From: Clostridium aquiflavi
GTDB lineage: Bacteria; Bacillota; Clostridia; Clostridiales; Clostridiaceae
Assembly (NCBI RefSeq): GCF_031344075.1
Contig: NZ_JAVJAN010000015.1
Span: forward strand, 15,792 to 79,791
Length of the DNA: 64,000 nucleotides
Direction of reading: 5' to 3'
Both the position numbers and the translations under genes were made by a program. Shown here piece after piece: positions 16,545 through 24,658 of the stretch (position 1 is the first letter of the stretch; each line of letters starts with the position of its first letter). The notes under the pieces were generated by a model, which was given only the letters and a program-made list of their open reading frames with translations, searched no databases and was not told where the DNA came from.

Positions 16545-17426
16545 ATGAATTTAGATAATTTTAGTAATAGAAGTAAAGGAATAATATTTATAATATTATC
16601 AGCATTTGGATTTGCAATGATGTCAGCTTTTGTTAAGCTTTCAGGAGATTTACCATCTTTACAAAAATCATTTTTTAGAAATTTAGTAGCAAGTTTAATT
16701 GCTTTAAGTTTAATAATTAAACATAAAGAAAGCTTTTTTGGAAAAAGAGAAAATCAAAAGATTCTTGTATTAAGATCTTTATTTGGAACACTGGGAATTG
16801 TATTGAATTTTTATACAATAGATAAATTAGTTTTATCAGATGCTAATATGCTAAATAAATTGAGCCCATTTTTTGTGATTATTTTTTCAGCTTTATTTTT
16901 AAAAGAAAAAATAAATACAAAACAAATCATATCTTTAATAATTGCATTTTTAGGAGCATTATTCATTATAAAGCCATCATTCAATCTTGAAGTAATATCG
17001 GCTTTAGCAGGAGTTGGTGGTGCTATATTTGCAGCAGCAGCTTATACTTGTGTAAGAGAATTGGGGGGAAAAGAAAAACATTATACGATAGTATTTTATT
17101 TTTCAACTTTTTCATCAATAGTATTATTTCCATTTATGATGCTATCCTATAAATCTATGACTATGATGCAATTAATTTATTTGATATTAGCAGGTGTTTT
17201 TGCAAGTGTAGGTCAATTTGGAGTAACTTTAGCTTATAAGTATGCACCAGCTAAGGAAATATCAATCTTTGATTATTCTAACATATTATTCTCAGCTATA
17301 ATAAGTTTAGTTATATTTGGAGCATTACCAGATCACTTAAGTATTATAGGATATTTAATAATATTTACAGCTTCATTATATATGTTTCTATACAATAAAA
17401 AATTAGACAAGGTTCAAAGTAAGTAA
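16545..17426 (+). CDS. DMT-superfamily EamA transporter
   Basis: A 293-residue membrane protein with about ten transmembrane helices arranged as two EamA repeats (first about residues 11-140, second 150-285); GALFIIKP closes repeat one, the usual EamA signature. GTGAGG precedes the ATG. It likely exports or imports a small metabolite; the substrate cannot be inferred. Not obviously linked to either neighbour. Confidence 0.85.
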   Translation: MNLDNFSNRSKGIIFIILSAFGFAMMSAFVKLSGDLPSLQKSFFRNLVASLIALSLIIKHKESFFGKRENQKILVLRSLFGTLGIVLNFYTIDKLVLSDANMLNKLSPFFVIIFSALFLKEKINTKQIISLIIAFLGALFIIKPSFNLEVISALAGVGGAIFAAAAYTCVRELGGKEKHYTIVFYFSTFSSIVLFPFMMLSYKSMTMMQLIYLILAGVFASVGQFGVTLAYKYAPAKEISIFDYSNILFSAIISLVIFGALPDHLSIIGYLIIFTASLYMFLYNKKLDKVQSK

Positions 17427-17503
17427 ATGTTACTTGAAAATAATTATAATATTTGATATACTCAATAAGAAAATTTAATAAAAATCCACTTTGTTAAAAA
17501 GTG

Positions 17504-17541
17504 GGAGAGGTTCGAAGACCATCCCTCTATAAAAAACTAGG
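17504..17541 (+). promoter_or_regulatory. PreQ1-I riboswitch aptamer
   Basis: AGAGG (17506-17510) pairs with CCTCT (17524-17528) around the loop TTCGAAGACCAT, followed by TATAAAAAACTAGG, the A-rich tail characteristic of preQ1 class I. GG at 17540-17541 can pair with the loop CC (17519-17520) to form the pseudoknot, as in the Thermoanaerobacter version. The genes downstream make preQ1 from queuine, which supports the call strongly. Confidence 0.9.
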
Positions 17542-17590
17542 CAATTAAATAAGATTTAATAAGTCGCATGGTTAATTGCGACTTTTTTTA
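17540..17590 (+). terminator. Riboswitch expression platform (terminator/antiterminator)
   Basis: Terminator AGTCGCA (17562-17568) / TGCGACT (17577-17583) plus T-tract. The alternative GCAATTAA (17541-17548) pairs exactly with TTAATTGC (17572-17579) and destroys the terminator. Ligand-stabilised pseudoknot uses G17541, so preQ1 should favour termination (OFF switch). Confidence 0.8.
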
Positions 17591-17596
17591 TTTTTC

Positions 17597-17630
17597 ATGC
17601 TTTGAGATGGTTATTCTCAAGGCATTTTTT
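17597..17630 (+). terminator. Second terminator in the queuine operon leader
   Basis: ATGCTTTGAGA (17597-17607) / TCTCAAGGCAT (17615-17625) followed by TTTTTT. It lies after the riboswitch terminator and directly before repeat A copy 2. Confidence 0.75.
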
Positions 17631-17687
17631 ATTCTTTAGGAATTTATATTATTAAAAAATTTGTGGATAACTTTTAAAATAATGTAT
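17625..17687 (+). repeat. Repeat family A, short form (copy 2)
   Basis: T-run, ATTCTTTAGGAATTTATATT, then a DnaA-box 9-mer TGTGGATAA (17662-17670). Nearly identical over about 60 bp to copies at 49331 and 63814. It begins in the T-tract of the preceding terminator, and AAAACATAGCC follows at 17690, a repeat B-type end. Confidence 0.8.
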
Positions 17688-17761
17688 TTTAAAACATAGC
17701 CTTAAATTAAAAAAATCTAATAATATATGTGTTTAGAGAGAATAATAGTGGAGAATTAGAT

Positions 17762-17815
17762 ATGAAGAGTAAGCGTTGTATTTGTGTTCTAAACACAAAA
17801 GGTAAGGAGAAGTAG
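17762..17815 (+). CDS. Possible 17-residue leader peptide
   Basis: ATG at 17762 is preceded by GGAG at 8 nt and encodes MKSKRCICVLNTKGKEK, stopping 2 nt before the queK ATG. The queK ribosome site AAGGAG lies inside it, so its translation could be coupled to queK. TGTGTTTAGA (17728-17737) is exactly complementary to 17788-17797, which would fold the region. Coding status is unproven. Confidence 0.3.
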   Translation: MKSKRCICVLNTKGKEK

Positions 17816-17817
17816 TA

Positions 17818-18798
17818 ATGAATAAGAAAAAAATAATAATAGATTGTGATCCTGGAATTGATGATTCATTAGCAATCATGTTTGCATTAAAGTCTGAGGA
17901 ATTAGAAGTAAAAGGTATAACTATTGTTTCTGGTAATGTACATGCTAAAAAAGGTGCAGAAAATGCTCTTAAAATATTAAAAGAACTTGGAAGGTTAGAT
18001 ATTCCTGTATATATAGGGGATGGGGAACCACTAACAAGAGAGCTAATTACAGCAGAAGATACTCATGGTGAAGATGGACTTGGAGAAACATTTTTACCGA
18101 AAGTAGAAGAAGCTAATTATAAAGAAGGCGCAGTAGATTTCATTTTAGATTCTTTAAAAGAAGAGGATGAATTATCAATAATAGCAATAGGTCCCTTAAC
18201 TAATATTGCAAAAGCTTTAGATAAAGATAAAGAAACAACGAGAAAGATGAAAGAATTAATTTTAATGGGGGGAGCATTTAAGAGCTTTGGAAATTGTTCG
18301 CAAGTTGCTGAATTTAATTTTTGGGTAGATCCACATGGCGCAGAAAAAGTTTTTAATGAACTTAATAGAAAAATTACCATGGTTGGATTAGATGTAACAA
18401 GAGAAATTGTATTAACGCCTAACTATATAGAGATGTTAAAACAATTTAAGAATCCATTAGCAGATTTAATAGTTAAAATAACAAGATTTTATGTGGATTT
18501 TCATTGGGAGCAAGAAAGAACTTTGGGGTGCGTGATAAATGATCCATTAGCAATAGCTTATTTTATAGATCCAAGTCTTTGTAGTGGAAAAGAATATTAC
18601 GTGGATATAGTTACAGAAGGAAAAGCAATTGGTATGAGCTTAGTAGATGAAGGGGATTTTTATAGAAAAGAACCAAATTGCCTGGTATTAACAGAAGTAA
18701 ATTCAAAAGCATTCATGGAAATGTTTTTAACAAGGTTACTTCCAGAGCATAAGAAAGATATTTTTAATATATTAAATAATTCAAAGTACGGCAATTAA
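17818..18798 (+). CDS. queK: Queuosine-type nucleoside hydrolase
   Basis: A 326-residue inosine/uridine-preferring nucleoside hydrolase fold: calcium-site motif IDCDPGIDDSLAIM near residue 7, IGPLTNIAKAL, LMGGAF, EFNFWVDPHGAEKVF, and the late GCVINDPLAIAY. Its setting, behind a preQ1 riboswitch and before an ECF S component and a radical SAM gene, is the clostridial queuine-salvage cluster (queK-qrtT-queL of Clostridioides difficile), so it should release queuine from queuosine. The assignment rests on context; sequence alone says only nucleoside hydrolase. AAGGAG precedes the ATG. Confidence 0.82.
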   Translation: MNKKKIIIDCDPGIDDSLAIMFALKSEELEVKGITIVSGNVHAKKGAENALKILKELGRLDIPVYIGDGEPLTRELITAEDTHGEDGLGETFLPKVEEANYKEGAVDFILDSLKEEDELSIIAIGPLTNIAKALDKDKETTRKMKELILMGGAFKSFGNCSQVAEFNFWVDPHGAEKVFNELNRKITMVGLDVTREIVLTPNYIEMLKQFKNPLADLIVKITRFYVDFHWEQERTLGCVINDPLAIAYFIDPSLCSGKEYYVDIVTEGKAIGMSLVDEGDFYRKEPNCLVLTEVNSKAFMEMFLTRLLPEHKKDIFNILNNSKYGN

Positions 18799-18821
18799 GC
18801 AATAAAAGGGGGAATTAAAAT

Positions 18822-19397
18822 ATGAAAAAAATAAATTTAAATGTAATGACATTTATGTCTTTATGTATAGTTATAAATCTTGTAGGGGGATTTATAGCGC
18901 TAAGTTTTAAATTACCAATATATATTGATACAATAGGAACTTTATTAAGTGCAGTTTTACTAGGTCCAATTAATGGCGGAATAGTTGGTGGATTAACTTC
19001 AATAGTAAATGGAGCAACTTTTGATCCAATTTCATTTTACTTTATGCCTGTTCAAATAATTGTAGGTTTAAGTACGGGAGCATGTTTTAAAAATTCTAAA
19101 TTTGAAGGTATTAGATCTGTATTATCAATTATATTAATTACTGTTTTAGGATCAATAACGGCATCAATAGTAGCAGCATTTGTGTTTAATGGAGTAACGT
19201 CATCAGGTTCTAGCATAATTGTTGCTATATTTAAAAATTTAGGAATAAGTACAATTACAGCAGTATTTTCTACTCAAATATTTACTGATTTATTAGATAA
19301 AGCCGTTAGTTTTGCATTAGTATTTTCAGTAATAAAAGCGATGCCAATGAAATTTATTATGAATTTAGTTAGGAATGAAGTTAATGGACAGATATAA
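18822..19397 (+). CDS. ECF transporter S component for queuine/preQ1-type base
   Basis: A 191-residue membrane protein with about six helices and the glycine-rich ECF S build (PIYIDTIGTLLSAVLLGPINGGIVGGLTSIVNG). It should bind a substrate and use a shared ECF module encoded elsewhere. Between queK- and queL-like genes it corresponds to QrtT, the queuine-salvage S component. GGGGG precedes the ATG 23 bp after queK; its end overlaps the next gene. Confidence 0.82.
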   Translation: MKKINLNVMTFMSLCIVINLVGGFIALSFKLPIYIDTIGTLLSAVLLGPINGGIVGGLTSIVNGATFDPISFYFMPVQIIVGLSTGACFKNSKFEGIRSVLSIILITVLGSITASIVAAFVFNGVTSSGSSIIVAIFKNLGISTITAVFSTQIFTDLLDKAVSFALVFSVIKAMPMKFIMNLVRNEVNGQI

Positions 19398-20073
19398 TGT
19401 TATAAAAGAAAAAAATAAGAGAGAAATTGTTTTATTAAAAGGATTTCCATGTATTTGGGGAAAATGTACATTTTGTGATTATATAGATGATAACTCAACA
19501 AAAGAGGAAGAAATAAATAAATTGGATTTTGAAGTTCTTGATAATGTAAATGGTGTTTATAAGACTTTAGAAGTAATAAATTCTGGGAGCTGTTTTGAAT
19601 TACCAAAAGAAACATTAAATAAGATAAAAGAAGTAATAGATAAGAACGGTATAAAAAAAATATTTTTAGAAAGTCATTGGTGTTATAAAAATAAACTACA
19701 AGAAATGAGAGATTTTTTTGGAATAGAAATAGTTTTTAAAATTGGAGTTGAGAGTTTCGATAATGATTTTAGAAACAAATTCTTAAATAAAAATGCTAAC
19801 TTTAAAACATATGAAGAAGTAAAAGAGCATTTTCAATCAGTTTGTCTTTTGGTTGGGATAAAAGGACAAACTAAAGAAATGATAAAAAGAGATATAGATA
19901 TAGTATTACATCATTTTGACTATGGAACAGTAAATATATTTACTGAAAATACTACTGAAATAAAAAGGGATGAAGAATTAATAAAGTGGTTTGAAAAAGA
20001 ATATCAATTCTTAAGAGATGTTGAAAAAATAGAAATATTATTTGAAAATACTGATTTTGGTGTTGGAGATTAA
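19384..20073 (+). CDS. queL: Queuine lyase-type radical SAM protein
   Basis: About 229 residues. The cluster-binding motif reads CIWGKCTFC, a CX4CX2C rather than canonical CX3CX2C spacing; the barrel is short and ends with FENTDFGVGD. In Clostridioides difficile the gene in this position cleaves queuine to preQ1, letting the cell use salvaged base with QueA/QueG-type enzymes. I prefer ATG 19384 (AGGA 9 nt upstream) to 19375; either start overlaps the S-component gene, implying coupling. Function is by context plus the unusual motif. Confidence 0.82.
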   Translation: MDRYNVIKEKNKREIVLLKGFPCIWGKCTFCDYIDDNSTKEEEINKLDFEVLDNVNGVYKTLEVINSGSCFELPKETLNKIKEVIDKNGIKKIFLESHWCYKNKLQEMRDFFGIEIVFKIGVESFDNDFRNKFLNKNANFKTYEEVKEHFQSVCLLVGIKGQTKEMIKRDIDIVLHHFDYGTVNIFTENTTEIKRDEELIKWFEKEYQFLRDVEKIEILFENTDFGVGD

Positions 20074-20078
20074 AAGTA

Positions 20079-20116
20079 TTAGCTAGTAAAAGTAGATTTT
20101 ACTAGCTAATTTTTTA
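20079..20116 (+). terminator. Terminator of the queuine operon
   Basis: TTAGCTAGTAAAA (20079-20091) / TTTTACTAGCTAA (20097-20109), 13-bp perfect stem, then TTTTTTT. Confidence 0.9.
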
Positions 20117-20284
20117 TGTATTTATCTTATAGAATTTTAAATTAGTGGGTTAGTAAAATTATACAAAAAAGAAGCTCTTTAAGATATGTATATTGCATAA
20201 TCCATTTTAATTAAGTTACACTCCATAATAAAGAGAAGAATTTTCATTTAACTATTATAAGACAATAAATAGCCCTTATTTTAA

Positions 20285-20402
20285 GAAAAAGTAACTTTTG
20301 GAAAGGAGCTTCCTTGACAATTGACAGAGGAAAATATAAATGCTACGCTTTTAAAAGTTAGACTAGTCTTACATTTTTGTATAGCACGGGCATAGGTGTT
20401 AT
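20285..20402 (+). promoter_or_regulatory. Lipoprotein promoter/leader, copy A
   Basis: Order: two related half-sites (GAAAAAGTAACTTTT and GGAAAGGAGCTTCC, 20285-20313); TTGACA (20321-20326); 17 bp; weak -10 TACGCT (20344-20349); AGACTAGTCT palindrome (20360-20369); hairpin ATAGCAC/GTGTTAT (20381-20402). The same elements at the same spacings occur at 22521-22636. A weak -10 with direct repeats beside the -35 suggests an activator, presumably the AraC protein encoded between the copies. Confidence 0.65.
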
Positions 20403-20442
20403 TCAGGTTAAAAATAAGATGTTTATAAGGGAGAGATATAAA

Positions 20443-21336
20443 ATGAAAAAATTATTGTCATTATTTTGTACAATATTTATGACTACTTTAATTTTAGTTG
20501 GTTGTTCTTCAGCTAAGGATACTACTAAAAAAGAAGAAGCTGTTCGTACTGTAAGTACTGTAAGAGGTGATGTTAATGTTCCTGCTAATCCTAAAAGAGT
20601 TATTGCTACTTATGGAATGGGTGATGTTTTGGCTTTAGGAGTTAAACCAGTAGCTACATATGATGCAAAAGGTAGTGCTTATGAAAAAGAGGTAGAGGGT
20701 TTACCTGTATGGGAAAAGTTTGAACCAGAAGAGATAATGAAATATGATCCAGACCTTATTCTTGTTGTAAGCGAAGAAAAGATTGATGAATTTTCTAAGA
20801 TTGCTCCTACAGTTTATATTCCTTTTACTACTCTTAATATGGAGGAGAGAATAGCCTTTTTAGGGGAGGTTTTAAATAAAAAGGAAGAGGCAGAAAAGGC
20901 ACAGTCTGATTTTAAAGAAAAGATAAATAATGCAAAGAAAGAATTGGATTCTAAAAAAATTATGGATAAGAAATTCAGTATTTTTGAAAGCAACCAAAAT
21001 GGAGGAGTTTGGGTGTATGGTGATAAATGGGGCCGTGGAGGCGACCTAATTTATAGTCAATTAGGATTCAAAGCACCAGATGTTATACAGAATGAAGTTA
21101 TTGGTAAAGATCAGCATCGAGAGATTTCTCTTGAAACAATTAAGGATTATGCTGGAGATTACATAATATTTAGTGGAGAGATTGGGAAACTAGCGAACAA
21201 TCCAGTTTGGCAGTCAATTCCGGCAGTTAAAGAAGGACATGTTATACCAATTGATTTTACATTATTTTATGATATAGATATTTACTCATCTAATGTACAG
21301 TTAGATTATATTATGAATAAATTACTAGAAAGTTAG
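20443..21336 (+). CDS. Iron-siderophore ABC transporter substrate-binding lipoprotein (paralogue 1)
   Basis: A 297-residue lipoprotein: basic start, hydrophobic segment and lipobox LILVGC with C21 as the lipidated cysteine. The rest is a class III binding protein (PF01497 type): NPKRVIATYGMGDVLALG, YDPDLILV, long linking helix about residues 135-170, and NPVWQSIPAVKEGHVIPID. The true start is ATG 20443 with GGGAGAG upstream; earlier in-frame starts lack a site. It is paralogous to the protein at 22675, sharing the first 15 residues almost exactly, but stands apart from the permeases and faces the AraC gene. Confidence 0.88.
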   Translation: MKKLLSLFCTIFMTTLILVGCSSAKDTTKKEEAVRTVSTVRGDVNVPANPKRVIATYGMGDVLALGVKPVATYDAKGSAYEKEVEGLPVWEKFEPEEIMKYDPDLILVVSEEKIDEFSKIAPTVYIPFTTLNMEERIAFLGEVLNKKEEAEKAQSDFKEKINNAKKELDSKKIMDKKFSIFESNQNGGVWVYGDKWGRGGDLIYSQLGFKAPDVIQNEVIGKDQHREISLETIKDYAGDYIIFSGEIGKLANNPVWQSIPAVKEGHVIPIDFTLFYDIDIYSSNVQLDYIMNKLLES

Positions 21337-21347
21337 TAAGAAAGATT

Positions 21348-21385
21348 AAGATACTTATGTGATATAAGTATCTTAAATTTTTTTA
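21348..21385. terminator. Bidirectional terminator between lipoprotein and AraC genes
   Basis: AAGATACTTAT (21348-21358) / ATAAGTATCTT (21364-21374) followed by a T-rich tract on the plus strand. Confidence 0.75.
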
Positions 21386-22351
21386 TAAATTAAAAGATTT
21401 TCTAAAATAACTAGGAGTAATTCCATGTACATCTTTAAAGGCAGCAGCAAATTTTGCTGGATTTTTATAGCCGCATAGTTCAGATATGTTACGAATACTT
21501 AGATGGTCAGCAGATAAAAGCTGCATGGCTCTTTTCATGGTTTCTATGCGAATATATTTATAAAGGGGAATTCCATAGTGGTTTTTAAAAGATTCACGAA
21601 GCTTGCTTTCGCTCATTTCAGCTATTCTGCATAGTTCAATTATAGCTGGAGGGTTCAAAATATCCTCATCAATTTTAGTTTTCACTTCATAAATCTTTTG
21701 CTCATTTTCCCAAGTAACATAGTGACGGCGGCTGCTTCTTATTTTAGGTATATCAGGGAAATTTCTAGTGATTGCAGATAATAGATGCAAAGTCATACCC
21801 TCAAAAGCAAGTAAAGGCATGTCTGTATTTCGTACAGCCCATCTAATTTGTTCCAAAATAAGCATTATATCAGGGGTATTGTAATGTTGTGTTTTCCAAA
21901 GCTTCGCATCCTCAACACTGATTTTAGGTGCATTGGTGCGATCTTTGAGAAAAGGTTTTATAAAGCCATCAAAAATTAAAACACTGGTAAAACAATAGTG
22001 TACGTCTTTAGAGAAAGTAAAGGTAAATTGTTTTTGAGGATTAATAATTAGATGAGTGATAGGGGATAAAGCTTGCTTCTTCTTTCCTTGCTGTGAATAG
22101 ACTATTTCTCCGCAGTCAATACAAAAAAGCAGCATAAAAGGATCACTAGAATTTATTGTATGTACTATCTGTTCACTTGGAGTAAGCCAAGCACTTGAAA
22201 CAAATAATCCTTTAGCAGGGTTTATTTCTGCAATCCATCCATTTGACCAATGATGTGGAAAATCATAAATTTGCCCTTTGCCATAGGGTCTTTTAGTAAG
22301 ATTATATTTATCCGCTAAAGCTTTCCAAGAAGAATCTTTATATTCATACAT
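21383..22351 (-). CDS. AraC-family transcriptional regulator (siderophore-responsive type)
   Basis: The 322-residue protein has an unfamiliar ligand-binding N-terminal half and a C-terminal double helix-turn-helix (about residues 225-318) ending ISELCGYKNPAKFAAAFKDVHGITPSYFRKS, the AraC signature. Its place between two siderophore-binding lipoprotein genes matches PchR/YbtA/Btr-type activators that sense the ferric siderophore. A Fur-type box lies about 60 bp upstream and GAGAGGTG precedes the ATG. Codon use is richer in G/C than surrounding genes (one 60-base line counts 22 G/C), suggesting acquisition. Confidence 0.87.
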   Translation of the reverse strand: MYEYKDSSWKALADKYNLTKRPYGKGQIYDFPHHWSNGWIAEINPAKGLFVSSAWLTPSEQIVHTINSSDPFMLLFCIDCGEIVYSQQGKKKQALSPITHLIINPQKQFTFTFSKDVHYCFTSVLIFDGFIKPFLKDRTNAPKISVEDAKLWKTQHYNTPDIMLILEQIRWAVRNTDMPLLAFEGMTLHLLSAITRNFPDIPKIRSSRRHYVTWENEQKIYEVKTKIDEDILNPPAIIELCRIAEMSESKLRESFKNHYGIPLYKYIRIETMKRAMQLLSADHLSIRNISELCGYKNPAKFAAAFKDVHGITPSYFRKSFNL

Positions 22352-22407
22352 AAAACTTTCACACCTCTCTTTTCTTTGATTTAAAGTAAGAAAATTATAT
22401 CATTATT

Positions 22408-22422
22408 TGAGAATGATTTTCA
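22408..22422 (-). promoter_or_regulatory. Fur box upstream of the AraC gene
   Basis: TGAGAATGATTTTCA matches the 7-1-7 Fur palindrome at 12 of 14 positions, 57-71 bp before the AraC start, placing the activator itself under iron control. Confidence 0.7.
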
Positions 22423-22520
22423 ATATAAATATAATCCGTTTTATTTAAATTGCAATCCATAACGAAGAGAACTATTTTCATTTAACTCTTATAAAACAAT
22501 AAATTACCATCATTTTAATA

Positions 22521-22636
22521 GAAAATGACTTCTGAAAATGAGCTTCTTAAGCGATTGACAGGAGAAGTTATAAATGCTACGATTTTTAAAGTTAGACTAG
22601 TCTTACATTCGTATATAACGCAGGTGCCGGCGTTAT
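22521..22636 (+). promoter_or_regulatory. Lipoprotein/permease operon promoter/leader, copy B
   Basis: Direct repeats GAAAATGACTTCT and GAAAATGAGCTTCT (22521-22547); TTGACA (22555-22560); 17 bp; TACGAT (22578-22583); AGACTAGTCT (22594-22603); hairpin ATAACGC/GCGTTAT (22615-22636). Compared with copy A the hairpin arms differ but still pair (G-C replaced by A-U, A-U by G-U), so the RNA helix is conserved. Confidence 0.68.
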
Positions 22637-22674
22637 CAGATTAATATAAGATATTTATAAAGGAGAGATATAAA

Positions 22675-23604
22675 ATGAAAAAATTATTGTCATTATTTTG
22701 TGCAATATTTATGACTACAGCAATTTTATATGGTTGCTCTTCATCTAAAAATGCAGAGAAAAAAGAATCAACTGTTCGTACTGTAACTACTGTAAAAGGA
22801 GATATTACAGTTCCTGCTAAACCTGAGCGTGTGGTTGCAAACTGGTATGTTGGAGATGTTATTACTTTAGGGTTAAATCTAGTTGGATATAATGCTTGGG
22901 AACAAGAAACTATGCCTTTTTATAATAAACTTAAGGCTACAACAAAAATAGAAAAGTGGGAAGCAGAAGAAGTTATGGCTTTAGAACCAGATCTTATCAT
23001 TACATATGATGAGGCAGACTTTGATAAATTCAGCAAAATAGCTCCAGTTCTTGTTATTCCAGAATCTCAAAGTTCTATTGATAGAATAAAGTTCATTGGA
23101 GAAGCTACAGGACGTACTACTGAAGCAAAAGAAGCTGTTGAGAAATTTGAAGAAAAACTTGATGTTGCGAAGAAAACTCTTAAAGGAGATGCGTTTACAG
23201 GAAAAACTTTCAGCATTATGGAAGATTGGGGTCCTTCTGGAGAATGGAGTGGTATATATTATGAGACAGGCTCTAGAGGTGGTACTTTAGTATATGACTA
23301 TCTTGGCCTTAAATATCCAGCCAAGCTTAAAGAACTTATAGAGAAATCCGGAAAAGGCCGTGGATCTATAAGTTATGAAGTGGCTCATGAGTATTTTGGA
23401 GACTATATATTGTGGTTCAAACAAGAAGGTAAAGAATCTGAATATGCAAAAACAGATATTTGGAAGAGCATTCCTGCGGTTGCAGCAGGCAGAGTTGTAG
23501 AAATACCAGGGAATTACTTAGGTCTTTTCTATTATTCTGATATTACAAGTCTTACTGAACAACTTGACTATATGATTAATGCAATAAATCCATTAGCTAA
23601 ATAA
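22675..23604 (+). CDS. Iron-siderophore ABC transporter substrate-binding lipoprotein (paralogue 2)
   Basis: A 309-residue lipoprotein with signal sequence and lipobox ILYGC (C21), then a class III iron-complex binding fold (KPERVVANWYVGDVITLGL, LEPDLIITYDEADFDKFSKIAPVLVIP, DIWKSIPAVAAGRVVEIPG). It is the first gene of a five-gene uptake operon and should capture a ferric siderophore outside the membrane and hand it to the FecCD-type permeases that follow 25 bp later. Paralogue of 20443-21336; their ligands may differ. AGGAGAG precedes the ATG. Confidence 0.9.
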   Translation: MKKLLSLFCAIFMTTAILYGCSSSKNAEKKESTVRTVTTVKGDITVPAKPERVVANWYVGDVITLGLNLVGYNAWEQETMPFYNKLKATTKIEKWEAEEVMALEPDLIITYDEADFDKFSKIAPVLVIPESQSSIDRIKFIGEATGRTTEAKEAVEKFEEKLDVAKKTLKGDAFTGKTFSIMEDWGPSGEWSGIYYETGSRGGTLVYDYLGLKYPAKLKELIEKSGKGRGSISYEVAHEYFGDYILWFKQEGKESEYAKTDIWKSIPAVAAGRVVEIPGNYLGLFYYSDITSLTEQLDYMINAINPLAK

Positions 23605-23629
23605 TTTTAATTAAGAAAGGAAAATAAAT

Positions 23630-24658
23630 ATGCAAAAGACCTATAATAAAAAGCGACAATTAGGAGCTTTGAATTTTACAATCTATATGATTGCAGGGGT
23701 GGTTTTGTTGGTGATTATGTCAGCGGCGTCAATTTCTTTTGGCGCTGCCGATATGAATTTGTCTACAGCTTGGGGAGCCATTTTTAATTTTGACTCTTCT
23801 TTAACTGAACACCAGATTATTCAAACTCTAAGACTTCCTCGTATAGTAGCTAATATAATTGTTGGGTCAAGCCTTGCCATATGTGGTGCTATAATGCAGG
23901 GAACTACAAGAAACCCTCTTGCTGATTCTGGGCTTATGGGTATAAGTAGCGGTGCTACTTTTGCTATAGCTTTTTGTATGGCATTTTTACCTGGTGGAAG
24001 TTATGGACAGATGATGCTTTTTGCCTGCATTGGTGCAGCTGTTACTACAAGTATGACTTATTTTATTGCATCTATCGGTAGAGGAGGGATGAAACCACAG
24101 AGACTTGTCTTAGCAGGTATTTCTATATCAATGTTATTTGGTGCTTTTAGCCAATATCTTTCTATTAAATATAGACTCGGATATGCTTTAGCTTATTGGA
24201 CTGCTGGAGGAACAGCAGGTGCTAAATGGAGTGAACTTGCTATAGTTTTCCCATTCTTTATTGTAGGTATTATTGTAGCCCTTGTTATATCGCCTTCAAT
24301 TACGGTTTTAAATCTTGGAGATGATGCAGCTATAGGTCTTGGACTTAATACTAAGAAGGTTAAAGGGATTTCTACTGTAGTTGTTTTAATACTTACAGGA
24401 CTTTCTGTAATTGTTGTTGGACCTGTTGGCTTTATAGGATTAATAGTACCTCATATTGTCCGCTACCTTATAGGGGTAGATTATAGATACATTGTTCCAG
24501 CTTCGGGATTATATGGAGCTTTGATTACTGTGGTAGCAGATTTAGTTGGAAGGCTTATTAATAAGCCTTATGAAACTCCAATTGGAATTATTTTTGCTGT
24601 AATAGGTGTTCCATATTTTCTTTATCTTACAAGGATGCAAAGGAGGGAATTTGAATGA
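23630..24658 (+). CDS. FecCD-family siderophore permease, subunit 1
   Basis: A 342-residue integral membrane protein with about nine to ten helices, signature LRLPRIVANIIVGSSLAICGAIMQGTTRNPLAD and the coupling stretch GPVGFIGLIVPHIVRYLIG. It forms the heterodimeric channel with the next gene product, which overlaps it by 4 bp (ATGA). Noticeably richer in G/C than the flanking genome (one 60-base line counts 28). Confidence 0.93.
   Translation: MQKTYNKKRQLGALNFTIYMIAGVVLLVIMSAASISFGAADMNLSTAWGAIFNFDSSLTEHQIIQTLRLPRIVANIIVGSSLAICGAIMQGTTRNPLADSGLMGISSGATFAIAFCMAFLPGGSYGQMMLFACIGAAVTTSMTYFIASIGRGGMKPQRLVLAGISISMLFGAFSQYLSIKYRLGYALAYWTAGGTAGAKWSELAIVFPFFIVGIIVALVISPSITVLNLGDDAAIGLGLNTKKVKGISTVVVLILTGLSVIVVGPVGFIGLIVPHIVRYLIGVDYRYIVPASGLYGALITVVADLVGRLINKPYETPIGIIFAVIGVPYFLYLTRMQRREFE

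Noticed and set aside
19400..19615. 71-codon frame antisense to the queL-like gene
   Set aside because: Composition and overlap show it is a shadow frame.
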